From Avena insularis (taxonomy: Eukaryota; Streptophyta; Magnoliopsida; Poales; Poaceae), in NCBI GenBank assembly GCA_023614405.1, contig CM042684.1, forward strand, positions 202,188,941-202,252,940: 64,000 nucleotides of DNA. The letters are read 5' to 3'. Position 1 is the stretch's first letter; each line of letters begins with the position of its first letter. The translations under genes were made by a program, and so were the position numbers. Below, piece by piece: positions 47,408 through 60,500 of this stretch. The notes beneath the pieces were generated by a model. It searched no databases. It had not been told where the DNA came from and saw only the letters and a program-made list of their open reading frames with translations.

Positions 47408-50400
47408 TGTAACTACCTCGGACCCTACGCTCTAAGTTCAAGCCTGGACGAACCAAAAGTGGTTAAGGGTTTTACAGCGGAGGCCCAGGGACACCCATGT
47501 GTAGGCCCGTCGGCCGCCCTAACCACTTCCAAGAACATCGGGACAAGAGCGAGCGGCGTAGGCAACAGGCGAAGAGATCAAATACATACACAAGTGAGTA
47601 TGTATGCAAGCTACCTTACAACAGTTCTCAGAGCCATACCATCTAAAAGAAATAGAAATATTGCAATGCCATACGGCAAGATCCAAATATCCTAGATAGA
47701 AATAATAGTGATGGATAGCTCCTCATACATCAATCAACAGAGTATCAAGCGGAAGCGGGAAGCAATATCCGAGTACGGATAAGAAGCAAATCGGCATAAG
47801 ATGCCACATAAGTAAGCACATCCCGCCCACAGATCTCACGGATCCCCATCCCCGGAATCTCTACACTGAGTGATCGTTGCCAACATCATCTGTCTCCTCC
47901 ACCCAGTATCCATCTTGCGAATACACTTGTTCATCTGAATCAAACAATTTATCGTGTGAGACCCTAGGGGTACTCAGCAAGTCTTTATGCCTCTAAAGGG
48001 GACATATACCTGGGGTGACGCAATTGCAGCGAAAGATAATAACTAACAAGTCTACAGATACTCGCTAACCATCCGCCTAACCAATGATAGGCGGATGTCC
48101 GTTAATTAGAAACAACAGTTATAACGGTATAAAGTAACATATCCATCCTCCTTCTCGCTTACCAATGAGAAAGCGGACGAACAACCCATCCGTTGGCAGT
48201 TTTATTAACCATTCCATGAGTATTGCACTAATTACTAGTCAGATATTTAGTCAAATTAAAAGCGGTACTTTAGTTATGCTTGCCTATGATCGAGAAACTG
48301 TGCTCCAAGTCGTCCATAACCGCGGACATGGCTTTCAGAAAGATTTACCCTACAGGGGTGCACAAATAGCAACACACACTCGATCAACCTCGGAAAAACC
48401 AACTCAAAACCCAACGAGGCATTCACGACAAAGTGATAACAGGATTCATAAAATATTTCAGGGGGCCACCCCATTAAGCTACCTGCAACAAAGTTGGCCG
48501 ACTCCGAGACGGACCCAAGGTTTGCGTCAATGGCTATAAACGACTGGGAACCCGAAAATGTGAGTGGGCTTGTCGATACCGTGAAAACACTCCGCATCCA
48601 AAACAGTACAGGTGCTCCACGCACAATCTTAATAAAACAGTAACATGGCATAAGTACAGGATAGTAAATAAAACCCAAAACTAGTTTGTGGCCCCAAGAA
48701 ATAGAAATGAATCAAGCTCTGGCTCAGGGGGGTCCATAAGGCCTCCCGGATGTGGATAGTGCAAATTGTCAAGGAACAAGAATCAAGTACTCGGGGTCCT
48801 ACGGGACACAAGTGGGCATAAAAACAAATGACAGATATTGCCCACCGGTGCCTCTTTTATTAGTTATCCCATTAATACTCAAGTTAAGTTGTTTAGGTAC
48901 CTCGTTATCCATCAGACACTCATATACCCTACACATGCTGTTCTACGACTCGCATGGCTCAAACAACTCCTGTAGTAATGGCTCATGGGATGGAGGAACA
49001 AGCTCGGTGGGGTTTAAAAGTAAAGGCTATGCAGTACTTGGGATTCAATTTAATGCATTCGCGACTCCATGATGCAAGAATAAGATATAAGCAATAGGTA
49101 CTATATGTATGCAAGCATGTGGTAGTGCTTGCCTGGCAGCTTAGTTGAAGCGAGGGATGGATCTGGGTAGTACTCACAGGATTCTGATAATTTCGCTTTC
49201 GGCCTATTCGAAAGAAGAACCAAACAAACAAGGGCCAACATAAATAAAGTGCACAAGCATATAAATAAAATGCGACAAGCAAACAAGCATGCCATGATGA
49301 ATGATTCACAAATTACATGGCATCACATAGCATGGCATGGGTGAGGTGTGGGGTACAAGGATAAAGCATTTTATTAAGTTTTTAGTCATATTTTGCTCCC
49401 ATAACACTTGCTTTCCACTTAATATTTATATGATGCATGCTGCAATTCATATCATGGAATGCGTAGTTAGAACGGGCTCGTCGCGCTGATCGATTTAGAC
49501 ATATTATTTGTCAAATTTGGAGTTATAGAATTAAAGTTATTAATTAATTGGAAAAAGACATTTTTATTGCAATTAACAATTTCGAAAATTTAAATTAGTC
49601 GAACATTGTTTTGGATGGCATATTTGAATTCCTCACATTTTTCTGATTCAAAGACATATATTATTTGTATTATTTGGAATTACCAAAAATAAAGATGTTA
49701 ATTTCTGAATTTTAAAAACATATTTGCATTTTTCTGGATTGTTTTTATTATTTAGAAAAGGTCACTGAAACTTTTTGTACTTAGGAGGAACTAGCCCGAG
49801 ACGCTGACGGGTGGGACCGATGCTGACTCAGGTGCAGCCGACGCTGCGGGAACTGGTCTGGGATTTTCTCACGCAGGCTCAACTAGCCGCGGAGGTTGAC
49901 AAGCGAACGGACGGGGCGCTGGGTCCACTGCGTGTGCGCCACAGGCGTGCCATGCAGATCCGGGAGTGCGGGTGGAACAACAGGAAACCGAGGTGCCTTT
50001 TTGTAAAAAGGTAGAGGGGCTGACTGGTGGGGCTGGAAGGACGGTGGGGTGAGGCTTCCGAAAACACAGGGACTTTTTAGCAAAAGGTTCTGGAGGGGGG
50101 CGATCTGACGAACTGACTTTCCTCACAGAAACAGCTAGCTACAACGATTTGGCGAGGACGATCTCGGGTAAACCGCTACAAATTAAGGCATGCTCGAAAA
50201 ACAAAAGTCGTAGATGTCGCTTAGATCTCCAACTCTCGTGTTCAAGGTTTCTCAAATGGAGGTCTACAACGACCGGAATCTTGCGAGGAACAGAGACATA
50301 AAGAACACGTCCGGCGCGGACTGGATTTCGTCAGGCACACATGAGCTGAAGCGATCTTGTGAGGACGTTTACTACCGCGTCACTGAGCCAAATTGACCGT

Positions 50401-52153
50401 GGCCTACCTCATTCGAAAGAGGGTAGATAGGGCTACGATTTTGGTTCAGGATGTAACGATGGAGGATGTCTTGATTGATGGGAAAAACGCTGGAACAAAG
50501 CGGTACAAGCTGCGCTACTGCGGCTTGTCGTCGTGGCGTGGCGAGCGTCGTCTTGTGATCCGGCGTCTTGTATGTGATAGGGACGGCTGGGACGGCATCA
50601 GGGACATAGGAGGTTGCTGGAGGAATGGGTATTCTCACCTCCCGCTCGTCGGCAAGCCGAGCAGGCCGGAGCGGGGAGCGAAGAGGAAGCAGACGGTGGT
50701 GGTCGGCGCGGCGGCTGCGGTGGCACAGCCTCAGCAACGGTGTCCAGGAGGTAGCAGCGCGGCGAGGCGATGGTGGCGATGGGTTTCGATCTAGTGTTCC
50801 TGAGATGCAGGGAGATAAGGACATGGTGAGGAGCTCCTATGGTCGTGCCTGCCTTCTCCCTTGGTTTATGCAAAACAAGGAGGGACACGAGCCGCGCGTG
50901 AGCACGGTACCGCAGAGGCACGTGCTCGCCATCCGGGAAGAGGAACAGGGTCACGTGCTGGGCTCTCTGCCGGCTGGGTCGAACTAGGTGAGGCAAGGAG
51001 GGGCTCGGCCGGTGCAGCTGGGAGGAAAAAGAAAAGGAGGCGTGTCGCTGGTTGCTTTGCATGCTCAAGCATGAACCGGCCCAAGACAAAACTCCAAGAT
51101 CAAAACAAACAAGGCAAAAAAACGAAAAGAAGGGAAGCATGCATGGGTGGTCTTATTATTTCATGTGCCTAGAGGATCTTGATATTGCATGTGTCACAAA
51201 CACATGTATGTGGGGCTTATTTTGTGAAAACAAAATAATACATGCATACACCCTACCAAAAGAGAAAGCCATCAAAGAGTTGGACAAGGATTGATCTAAA
51301 AGATGGTTTGGAGGTTGATTTGAATTCATTCAAATGAGTTCCTCAAATGAGAAAAATTCCATATGCATCCAAGGAAAACAAGAGATCAAGCAAAGAATGG
51401 TTATCTTGCATGGTTCCTGCCTAAGAATAAATGCCATATTTATTCTGGTGAAAACAATTGTGAATACCCATGGCATTTATCAACACATGCTTCAAAATAT
51501 GGAATTAAGGCCAAGCCAAAAGAATAGAGTTGATGTTCCATGTGGAGTAGATGGAATGTGCTCACATTTGAATATAATTTGGACATGCTAGTGTGTATGT
51601 CCCACTAAATGCATAAATAGCCTCAATATATTCCAACATGAGCATACATTCAAAAACAAACCATATGGAAGCTTGACAAGGAATACTACTCACATAGCAT
51701 GCAAAGGTGGCCATGTGGCTCTCCACATATCAATATTGTGAAAACAACATGATGCATATATGGGAGCATGTGGAAGTAGAAGTGGATCCATGTTAAATAT
51801 ATGTGAGCTAGACAAAAGCCAAAAGAAGTGCAAAAGCCCACATCTAGCTTGGATGGTGGAATTATGGGGTGGTGACAAAGAAAAGTGGTGGAGTTAATAA
51901 AAGATATGCCCCAACTCCACTTGGGCATCAAGCATTTATCAAGAACCAAATACAATGTATCAGGAGACAAATACAATTAATAGTGCATATGAGATAAGAA
52001 CCAAATGAAAAAGGGTTTTATATGATGCTCAAATGCAATGTGGCATGATGACATGAGCATGATATAATTATGATGCAACAATTATATGTAGGAAGTAGCA
52101 TTTTATTATTAGACCATGTAGCATTACATATGTTAGACAGATGGGATGCTACA
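47408..52153 (-). repeat. 3' LTR of B2
   Basis: Pairs with 57517-61987. It has about 278 bp (about 48791-49068) that the other LTR lacks; B1 has sequence matching this segment near 31400-31640, so the right LTR suffered a deletion. Open frames in the GC-rich part (50372-51140) are not genes. Confidence 0.94.
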
Positions 52154-52168
52154 ACTCTCCCCCACTAA
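52154..52168 (-). other. Polypurine tract of B2
   Basis: Minus strand TTAGTGGGGGAGAGT directly before the LTR start TGTAGCATCCC; B1 has nearly the same tract at 11579-11593. Confidence 0.88.
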
Positions 52169-52190
52169 ACAGGAATCTCGCCCCGAGATT

Positions 52191-54905
52191 CTAGGAAGAA
52201 GAAGAAGACACGAAGAGGGTAGGATACTTGGCACGGAGCTCATCCTCGCGTTCCCAAGTGGCTTCATCAACAGAATGGTGCGACCACTGCACCTTGCAGA
52301 ACTTGATAGACTTGTTGCGAGTCTTTCTTTCTGCGACTTCTAGGATTTTTGTGGGGTGTTCTTGATAAGACTGGTCTTCTTGGAGATTGATGAGCTCATG
52401 GTCCACGGTCCTGCCGGGATCCTTGAAGCACTTCTTGAGTTGAGATATATGGAAAACATCATGGACCTTGAGTTTTTCAGGGAGCTCAAGAGCATAAGTA
52501 ACTTCTCCTCTTCTTCCATGAATTTTGAAAGGACCGATGTATCTAGGAGCCAGCTTCCCTTTGATACCAAACCGGTGCGTGCCTCTCATGGGAGTGACAC
52601 GAAGGTAAACGAGATCACCAGGGACATACTTCATGTCCGTGTGCTTTCTATCGTAGTTGCTCTTCTGGTGACTTTGAGCAACCTTCAGGTTTTCGAGAAT
52701 GATGTGAACCTTCTCCTCCGCCTAAGTTACAATGTCGGGGCCAAACAATGTTCTTTCACCTGTGCCCGAGCAACCAATCAGAGTTCTGCATTTGTGGCCA
52801 TAGAGAACCTCAAATGGTGCCATCTTTAGACTTTTCTGGAAGCTATTGTTGTAAGAGAACTCAGCATAAGGAAGGAATTCTTCCCACTTCATGCCGAAAA
52901 AGATGACGCAAGCACGGAGCTTATCTTCCAGAATCTGATTGATCCTTTCAACCTGCCCTTGTGACTGAGGGTGGTAAGCTGTGCTGAAGTTCAACTTTGT
53001 TCCCAAAGCATTTTGGAAACTTCCGCAGAACTTGGAAGTGAAGATGCTTCCACGGTCTGAGCTGATCTCAAGAGGAACCCCATACAAAGAGATAATTCTG
53101 TTGATATAGAGCTCAACCAACTTAATTGCGGAAATTGTTTCCTTGACAGGAAAGAACTGAGCCACTTTAGAAAGCCTATCGATGACAACAAAGATTGAAT
53201 TGTTGCCTTTCTGCGACCTTGGAAACCCAGTTATGAAGTCCATCTCTACTTTCTCCCATTTCCATTCCGGAGGCTTCAGTGGCTGTAGAAGACCGGGAGG
53301 TTTCTGATGGACAGCTTTTACTCTACGGCAGACATCACACTCGGATACATACTTGGCACAATATTGTTTCAATCCAGGCCACCAATATTGTGTTTTCAAG
53401 TCCATGTACATCTTTGTGCTACCAGGATGGATAGAAAGGATAGAATCATGAGCTTCTTTAAGAACTTGCTCTCTCGAACCCGGATACTTCGGAACAAACA
53501 TCCGGTGCTCAAAGAATAGAGTGCCTTGGTCGTCGACATGGAAGGACTCATACTTCGGCAACTGAATGTTGGAGATGATGTTTTTGGTGAAAGCATCACC
53601 TCGCTGACTAGCACGAACCTTTTCTTCCAAGAGAGGGGTTGCTAGAAGATTCATAAGATACCCTTGATCCACAATTTCAAGGTTGAGCTGGCGGAATTCC
53701 TCGCACAAGAGAGGCTGTTGTTCTTCCACCATGAGGTAGTTGACATAAGCTTTTCGGCTGAGAGCATCGGCCATGACATTAGCTTTGCCAGGAGTGTAGT
53801 TGATGGTTAGATCGAAATCATAAATTGCTTCAATCCACCTCCTCTGACGAAGGTTGAGATCAGGCTGAGTGAAGATATACTTCAGGCTTTTGTGGTCAGA
53901 AAAGATCTCACAACGGTTCCCAAGCAAGTAGTGCCTCCATACTTTTAAGGCGAAGACAACCGCTACAAGTTCAAGATCATGTGTTGGATAGTTGAGCTCA
54001 TGAGTTTTCAAATGACGAGAAGCATAAGCAACGACTTGCTTTTCTTGCATGAGGACCGCACCCAATCCTTGCAATGAGGCATCACATAATATCTGGAAAG
54101 GCTTTGATGTATCTGGAGGAATCAATACTGGTGTGGAAGTGAGCTTCTCTTTGAGTGTTTTAGAGCTAGCTTGACATGCAGGAGACCAAAGGTATTTCTT
54201 GCCTTTCTTGAGGAGATCGGTAAGAGGCTTCGCAATCTTCGAGAAGTTCTGAACGAAGCGACGGCAGTAACTAGCCAAACCAAGGAAACTCCGGACTTCT
54301 TTGACATTTTTGGGTGGAAGCCACTCAACAATTGTCTGAACAGTTTCTGGGTTGACAGAAATGCCCTTAGCAGAGATGACGTGACCTAGATAGGTGACTT
54401 CAGGCAGCCAGAACTCACACTTGGAGAGCTTTGCATACAGGCGGTTCTCACGAAGCTTGTTTAGGACACACCGAAGGTGTTCTTCATGTTCCTCCTTTGA
54501 CTTAGAATAGACTAGAATGTCATCTAGATAGACCAAGACGAACTTATCAAGATACTCCATGAAAACCGAGTTCATAAGCCTCGAGAAGGTGGCAGGTGCG
54601 TTGGTGAGACCGAAGGACATGACCGTGTACTCGTACAGGCCATAGCGGGTGGTGAAAGCTGTTTTGGGAACATCTTCCTTGTGAATCTTGATTTGATGAT
54701 ATCCACTTCTCAAGTCAAGCTTAGAGAATACAACAGCTTCAGCTAGATGATCGAAGAGATCATTAATCTGCGGAAGGGGATATTTATTCTTGATGGTTTT
54801 TGCATTGAGAGCCCGATAGTCAACACAAAGTCTATCAGTCTGGTGTCGCTTCTTCACAAAGATTGTTGGGCTGCCCCAAGAGGAAGTGCTATGCTGAATG
54901 AAACC
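52191..54905 (-). pseudogene. Pol of B2: reverse transcriptase, RNase H, integrase, chromodomain-like tail
   Basis: One long frame (52722-54908) holds RT with [14 protein letters not shown] and the active site YLDDILVYS (about 54511-54540), RNase H with [13 protein letters not shown] and FSDHKSLKY (its acidic residues present), an HHCC finger (SIHPGSTKM to CDVCRRVK), and the integrase core ([35 protein letters not shown]). After a single TAG at 52722-52724 the same frame continues to 52191 with GKLAPRYIGPFKI and a chromodomain-like end EATWEREDELRAKYPTLF. Further stops lie at 54915-54917 and 54966-54968. No frameshift is needed anywhere, so domains are complete but translation is blocked. Confidence 0.92.
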
Positions 54906-55142
54906 CAACTTCTCTTATTCATCAAGCTGACGTTTGAGCTCAGCCAACTCAGCAGGACCCATTTTCTAAGGCCGCTTGGACATAGGATCGGTTCCAGGTT
55001 CAAGCTCAATCACAAACTCGACCTCTCGGTCAGGAGGCATACCTGGTAACTCTTCGGGAAAAACATCTGGGAACTCACAGACCACCGGAACACTCTGAAT
55101 AGCCTCCATAGCATCATCATTCAGAGGAAACAAAGAGAAAAG

Positions 55143-56651
55143 CTAAATTGCATGAGTCAGACTTGGAGAATATACTATATGGCCTTCAGGAATTTTCAGA
55201 GAAACCGAGCGTTCAGCACAATCAATCACAGCTGCATTTGCTGTTAACCAATCCATGCCCAAGATAACATCAATGGAAGAATTGCCCAGAATAATTAAGG
55301 AAGCCGGGAATGAAGAACCACCAGTTAGAATTTGATTGCCATGGCTGATTTTGGAAGATGCCATTGTTGCCCCAGGAGAAAGGACCATCAAGCGCTTAGG
55401 AAGCGCATCCATTGCTAACTCATTCTCATTTGCAAACTTGTGAGAAACAAAAGAATGCGATGCACTAGATTCGAACAAAACTCGTGCAGGAACTGAGTTG
55501 ACAGAAAGCGTACCCATCACAACTCCAGGTGCATGTTCAACTTGAGCGACGTTGACACAGTTAGTAGGACCAAATGTGGACCCGGGCTTGGTGTTGATGT
55601 TGAGAGCCCGTGGTGGAGGTGCACGAACCATAGAAGGACTTGATGCAGGTCTTGGAGGTGGTGGAGGAAGAGCTTTGTTGTTCATGGGACAACTCCAATG
55701 TTGATGCCTAGTGTTCCCACAAGTGTAACAAGCACCAGGTGGATGTGGAGCAGCATAGCCAGGGACTCCACCAGGTACTCCAGGGTAGTTGTGGTTGTAG
55801 CCCCTAGAAGTAGCATTGAAGGAGTTTGGTGGCCTTGCCGCGTAGCTTGAAGGTCTTGGTGGAGCCGGGAGCGGCGGTGCGGTATTAGGAACCCACACGC
55901 GGCGCTTAGAAGGAGCTGTCATAGCTGAAGAGCTTGCTGCGTCACGACTGTGTTTCTTGGACTCCTCGAACACTTGCCTACTGGCTTATTCCTGTAGAGC
56001 TGTATGTTGGAGTTCCAGAAAAGACCCCAGCCTTGCATGAGTGATTGCAAATTTGATAGATGCATTGAGCCCTTGCCTGAACCTCTTTTGTTTCTTCTTG
56101 TCATCAGAGATATCATCACCACCATACCGAGAAATATTCATGAAGTTTCTGATATAGGTGTTGACATTATCATTGCCCTGCTTGAGGTTGAGAAACAGTT
56201 CCTTCATCCTTTCCATGAAAATTTCTGACAGATATTGCTCTTTGAAAGCCCCAGTGAACTACTCCCAAGTAGGCTGAAAACCAGAGTGGTTTGCCTTCAG
56301 GTAATTCTCCCACCATAGAGCTGCGTCTCCCTTCAGAAGGTGAGTGGCACATTTTACCCATTCTTGCTCAGGAACATCAGCAGTCATCAGCAACCTTGAC
56401 ATCTCACGCAGCCAATCATCAACATCCATTGGCTGATCAGACACCTCAAAGTGGCGCGGGTTGAACTTCATAAAACCTTTGATGTCTCCTCGCTTGGGAG
56501 GTGGAGGTAGTGGAACAAACTCATTCCTCCTGACACTTTCTTCAAAGCGTTGCTGGTTCTGTTGCATTGTTCCCAAGGCATTAGCAATACTTGCCAACGC
56601 AACCCCCAGTTCAGGTGGTATGTCCTCCTCATTGCGGCGTGGTGGTGCCAT
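55143..56651 (-). pseudogene. Gag and protease of B2
   Basis: ATG at 56651 opens MAPPRRNEEDIPPELGVALA; a capsid-like LLKGDAALWWENYL follows. Stops at 56259-56261, 55986-55988 and 55143-55145 split the frame, which otherwise stays the same as pol. A Pro-rich linker precedes a zinc knuckle CYTCGNTRHQHWSC (CX2CX4HX4C). The protease active-site motif, normally DSGAS, reads FESSASHSFV (about 55456-55475), so the catalytic Asp is Glu. ILGMDWL follows, as usual for Gypsy proteases. Confidence 0.9.
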
Positions 56652-57502
56652 CCTATGATTGATATAAAACTCAAGTCAGTACCATAATGGAGAATAATAA
56701 TAATCCAAAATAGTACCAAAATGGAATTAACCAAGATTAAAGAATACAAATTACTAAGATGATATTAAAATATCAACAAAGTTCAAAGCACCTAGAAGAT
56801 AGTAAGCATATCGCACACGACTGAACAAGGAGTGTGGTACACAAAGCTATAAAAGAAAAAAATTCCGCAAATTTCGGCATTAAAATACCACTATATGCGC
56901 AAAACCACTTAACGAATCAAGATTAGTAACTCTACCAATTCAATATACCAGAGCGAATGATAAAAGTAGTGGTATGGTCGCGACTCCATCCCGCACTCAA
57001 ATCATTACTCCGCACATGAATAAGTAAAACACATATCCCAACTCTCTTCCTTCTTAAGATGAACCTAAAGATTAGCAACTATGGAAACAAACACACCAAA
57101 CAAGATAGCGTCGGATAACAAAGAGTAAGACAGATCGCGTTGGTTTACAACGAATCAGATAGATCACGTCGGTTTACAAAAGCCTGTCGGTATGGAATGT
57201 ACCAACAGTTGATAACCAAAAGGCAGATAGCGATAACAAGTTGGATGCAATAGATAGACAAGGAATTACACACACACAACCTATGGTACTATGGAATCCA
57301 GAACACGTGAATCCTAGTTTGAATTTTTAGAAGAGGATTGAAAACGTTACACTTCCTTACCAGAAAAGGATGGGTGGGTGGGTAAGAAAAAAAATGGAAG
57401 TAGTCCTACTCTCGCGTTTTGTTTTTCCCTAGTATACATAGCTACCAAAATATTTGCTAGACTGACAATGACCATTTGGCTGAGACCCTGAAGGGCGGGA
57501 TA
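56652..57502 (-). other. Leader (5' untranslated region) of B2
   Basis: AT-rich leader between primer site and gag ATG, matching 286-780 of B1. Contains no ORF like the extra frame of Gypsy-A. Confidence 0.7.
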
Positions 57503-57514
57503 GCTCTGATACCA
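57503..57514 (-). other. Primer binding site of B2 (initiator Met-tRNA)
   Basis: Minus strand TGGTATCAGAGC, two bases from the right LTR, perfect over twelve bases. Confidence 0.92.
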
Positions 57515-57516
57515 AT

Positions 57517-60500
57517 TGTAACTACCTCGGACCCTACGCTCTAAGTTCAAGCCTGGACGAACCAAAAGTGGTTAAGGGTTTTACAGCGGAGGCCCAAGGC
57601 CACCCACGTGTAGGCCCGTAGGCCGCCCTAACCACTTCCAAGAACATCGGGACAAGAGCGAGCGGCGTAGTCAACAGGCGAAGAGATCAAATACATACAC
57701 AAGTGAGTATGTATGCAAGCTACCTTACAACAGTTCTCAGAGCTATAACATCTAAAAGAAATAGAAATATTGCAACTCCATACGGCAAGATCCAAATATC
57801 CTAGATAGAAATAATAGTGAAGGATAGCTCCTCATACATCAATCAACAGAGTATCAAGCGGAAGCGGGAAACAAGATCCGAGTACAGATAAGAAGCAAAT
57901 CGGCATAAGATGCCACATAAGTAAGCACATCCCGCCACAGATCTCACGGATCCCCATCCCGGAATCTCTACACCGAGTGATCGTGGCCAACATCATCTGT
58001 CTCCTCCACCCAGTATCCATCTTGCGAATACACTTGTTCATCTGAATCAAACAATTTATCGTGTGAGACACTAGGGGTACTCAGCAAGTCTTTATGCCTC
58101 TAAAAGGGACATATACCTGGGGTGATGCAATTGCAGCGAAAGATAATAACTAACAAGTCTATAGATACTCTCTAACCATCCGCCTAACCAATGATAGGGG
58201 GATGTCCGTTAATTAGAAACAACAGTTATAACGGAATAAAGTAACAGATCCATCCTCCTTCTCTCTTACCAACGAGAAAGCGGACGAACAACCCATCCTT
58301 TGCCAGTTTTTTAACCATTCCATGAGTATTGCACTAATTACTAGTCAAATATTTAGTCAAATTAAAAATGGTACTTTAGTTATGCTTGTCTATGATCGAG
58401 AAACTGTGCTCCAAGTCGTCCATAACCGCGGACACGGCTTTCAGAAAGATTTACCCTGCAGGGGTGCACAAATAGCAACACACACTCGATCAACCTCAGA
58501 AAAACCAACTCAAAACCCAACGAGGCATTCACGACAAAGCGATCACAGGATTCATAAAATATTTCAGGGGGCCACCCCATTAAGCTACCCGCAACGAAGT
58601 TGGCCCACTCCGAGACGGACCCAAGGTTTGCATCAATGGCTGTAAATGACTGGGAACCCAAAAATGTGACTGGGCTTGTCGATACCGCGAAAACACTCCG
58701 CATCCAAAATAGTACAGGTGCTCCACGCACAATCTTAATAAAACAGTAACATGGCATAAGTACAGGATAGTAAATAAAACCCAAAACTAGTTTGTGGCCC
58801 CAAGAAATAGAAATGAATCAAGCTCTGGCTCAGGGGGGTCCATAAGGCCTCCCGGATGTGGATAGTGCAAATAGTCAAGGAACAAGAATCAAGTACTCCC
58901 GTGATGCAAGAATAAGATAGAAGCAATAGGTACTATATGTATGCAAGCATGTGGTAGTGCTTTCCTGGTAGCTTAGTTGAAGCGAGGGATGGATCTGGGT
59001 AGTACTCCTGGGATTCCTGATAATTTCCCTGCTCGGCGTCTATTCGAAAGAAGAACCAAACAAACAAGGGCCAACATAAATAAAGTGCACAAGCATATGA
59101 ATAAAATGCGATAAGCAAACAAGCATGCCATGATGAATGATGCACAAATTACATGGCATAACATAGCATGGCATGGGTGAGGTGTGGGGTACAAGAATAA
59201 AGCATTTTATTAAGTTTTTAGTCATGTTTTGCTCCCATAACACTTGCTATCCACTTAATATTTATATGATGCATGATGCAATTCATATCATGTAATGCGT
59301 AGTTAGAACGGGCTCGTCGCGCTGATCGATTTAGACATATTATTTGTCAAATTTGGAGTTATAGAATTAAAGTTATTAATTAATTGGAAAAAGGCATTTT
59401 TATTGCAATTAACAATTTCGAAAATTTAAATTAGTCAAACATTATTTTGGATGGCATATTTGAATTCCTCACATTTTTCTAATTCAAAAACATATATTAT
59501 TTGTATTATTTGGAATTACCAAAAATAAAGATGTTAATTTCTGAATTTTAAAAACATATTTGCATTTTCTGGATTGTTTTTATTATTTAGAAAAGGTCAC
59601 TGAAACTTTTTGTACTCAGGAGGAACTAGCCCGAGACGCTGACGGGTGGGAGCGATGCTGACTCAGCTACAGCCGACGCTGCGGGAACTGGTCCGGGATT
59701 TTCTCATGCAGGCTCACCTAGCCGCGGAGGTTGTCAAGCAGGGCCGGGGACGGTGGGTCCATCGCGCATGTGCGCCAGCCGGGGCGTGCCACGCGGCAGA
59801 TCCGGGGGAGTGCGGGTGAAACAACAGGAAACCGAGGTGCCTTTTTGTAAAAAGGTAGAGGGGCTGACTGGTGGGGCTGGAAGGACGGCGGGGTGAGGCT
59901 TCCAAAAACACAGGGACTTTTTAGCAAAAGGTTCTGGAGGGGGGCGATCTGACGAACTGAATTTCCTCGCAGAAACAGCTAGCTACAACGATTTGGCGAG
60001 GATGATCCCGGGCAAACCGCTATGAATTAAGGTATGCTCGAAAAACAAAAGTCGTAGATCTCGCTTTGATCTCCAACTCTCGTGTTCAAGGTTTCTCAAA
60101 CGGAGGTCTACAACGGCCGGAATCTTGCGAGGAACAGAGGCATAAAGAACACGTCTGGCGCGGACTGAATTTCGTCAGGCACACATGAGCTGAAGCGATT
60201 ATGCGAGGATGTTTACTACCGCGTCACTGAACCGAATTGACCGTGGCCTAGCTCGTTCGAAAGAGGGTAGATAGGGCTACGATTTTGGTTCAGGAAGTAA
60301 CGACAGAGGATGTCTTGATCGACGAGAAAAACGCTGGGAACAGGCGGGTGCAAGCTGCTGCAGCTGCTGTCCGCGGCATGCGAGAGCGCCGTGCGCGCGG
60401 CGACTGACGCGGTCTGGCGTGCGCGCGCGATAGGGACGGCTGGGACGGCATCAGGTCCAGAGGAGGTTGCTGGAGGAAGGGGTATTCTCACCTCGCGCTC

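Noticed and set aside
50372..51172. Open frames of 100-180 codons, repeated at 60216-60915
   Set aside because: GC-rich LTR sequence of B2; frames are interrupted differently in the two LTRs and show no protein motif.
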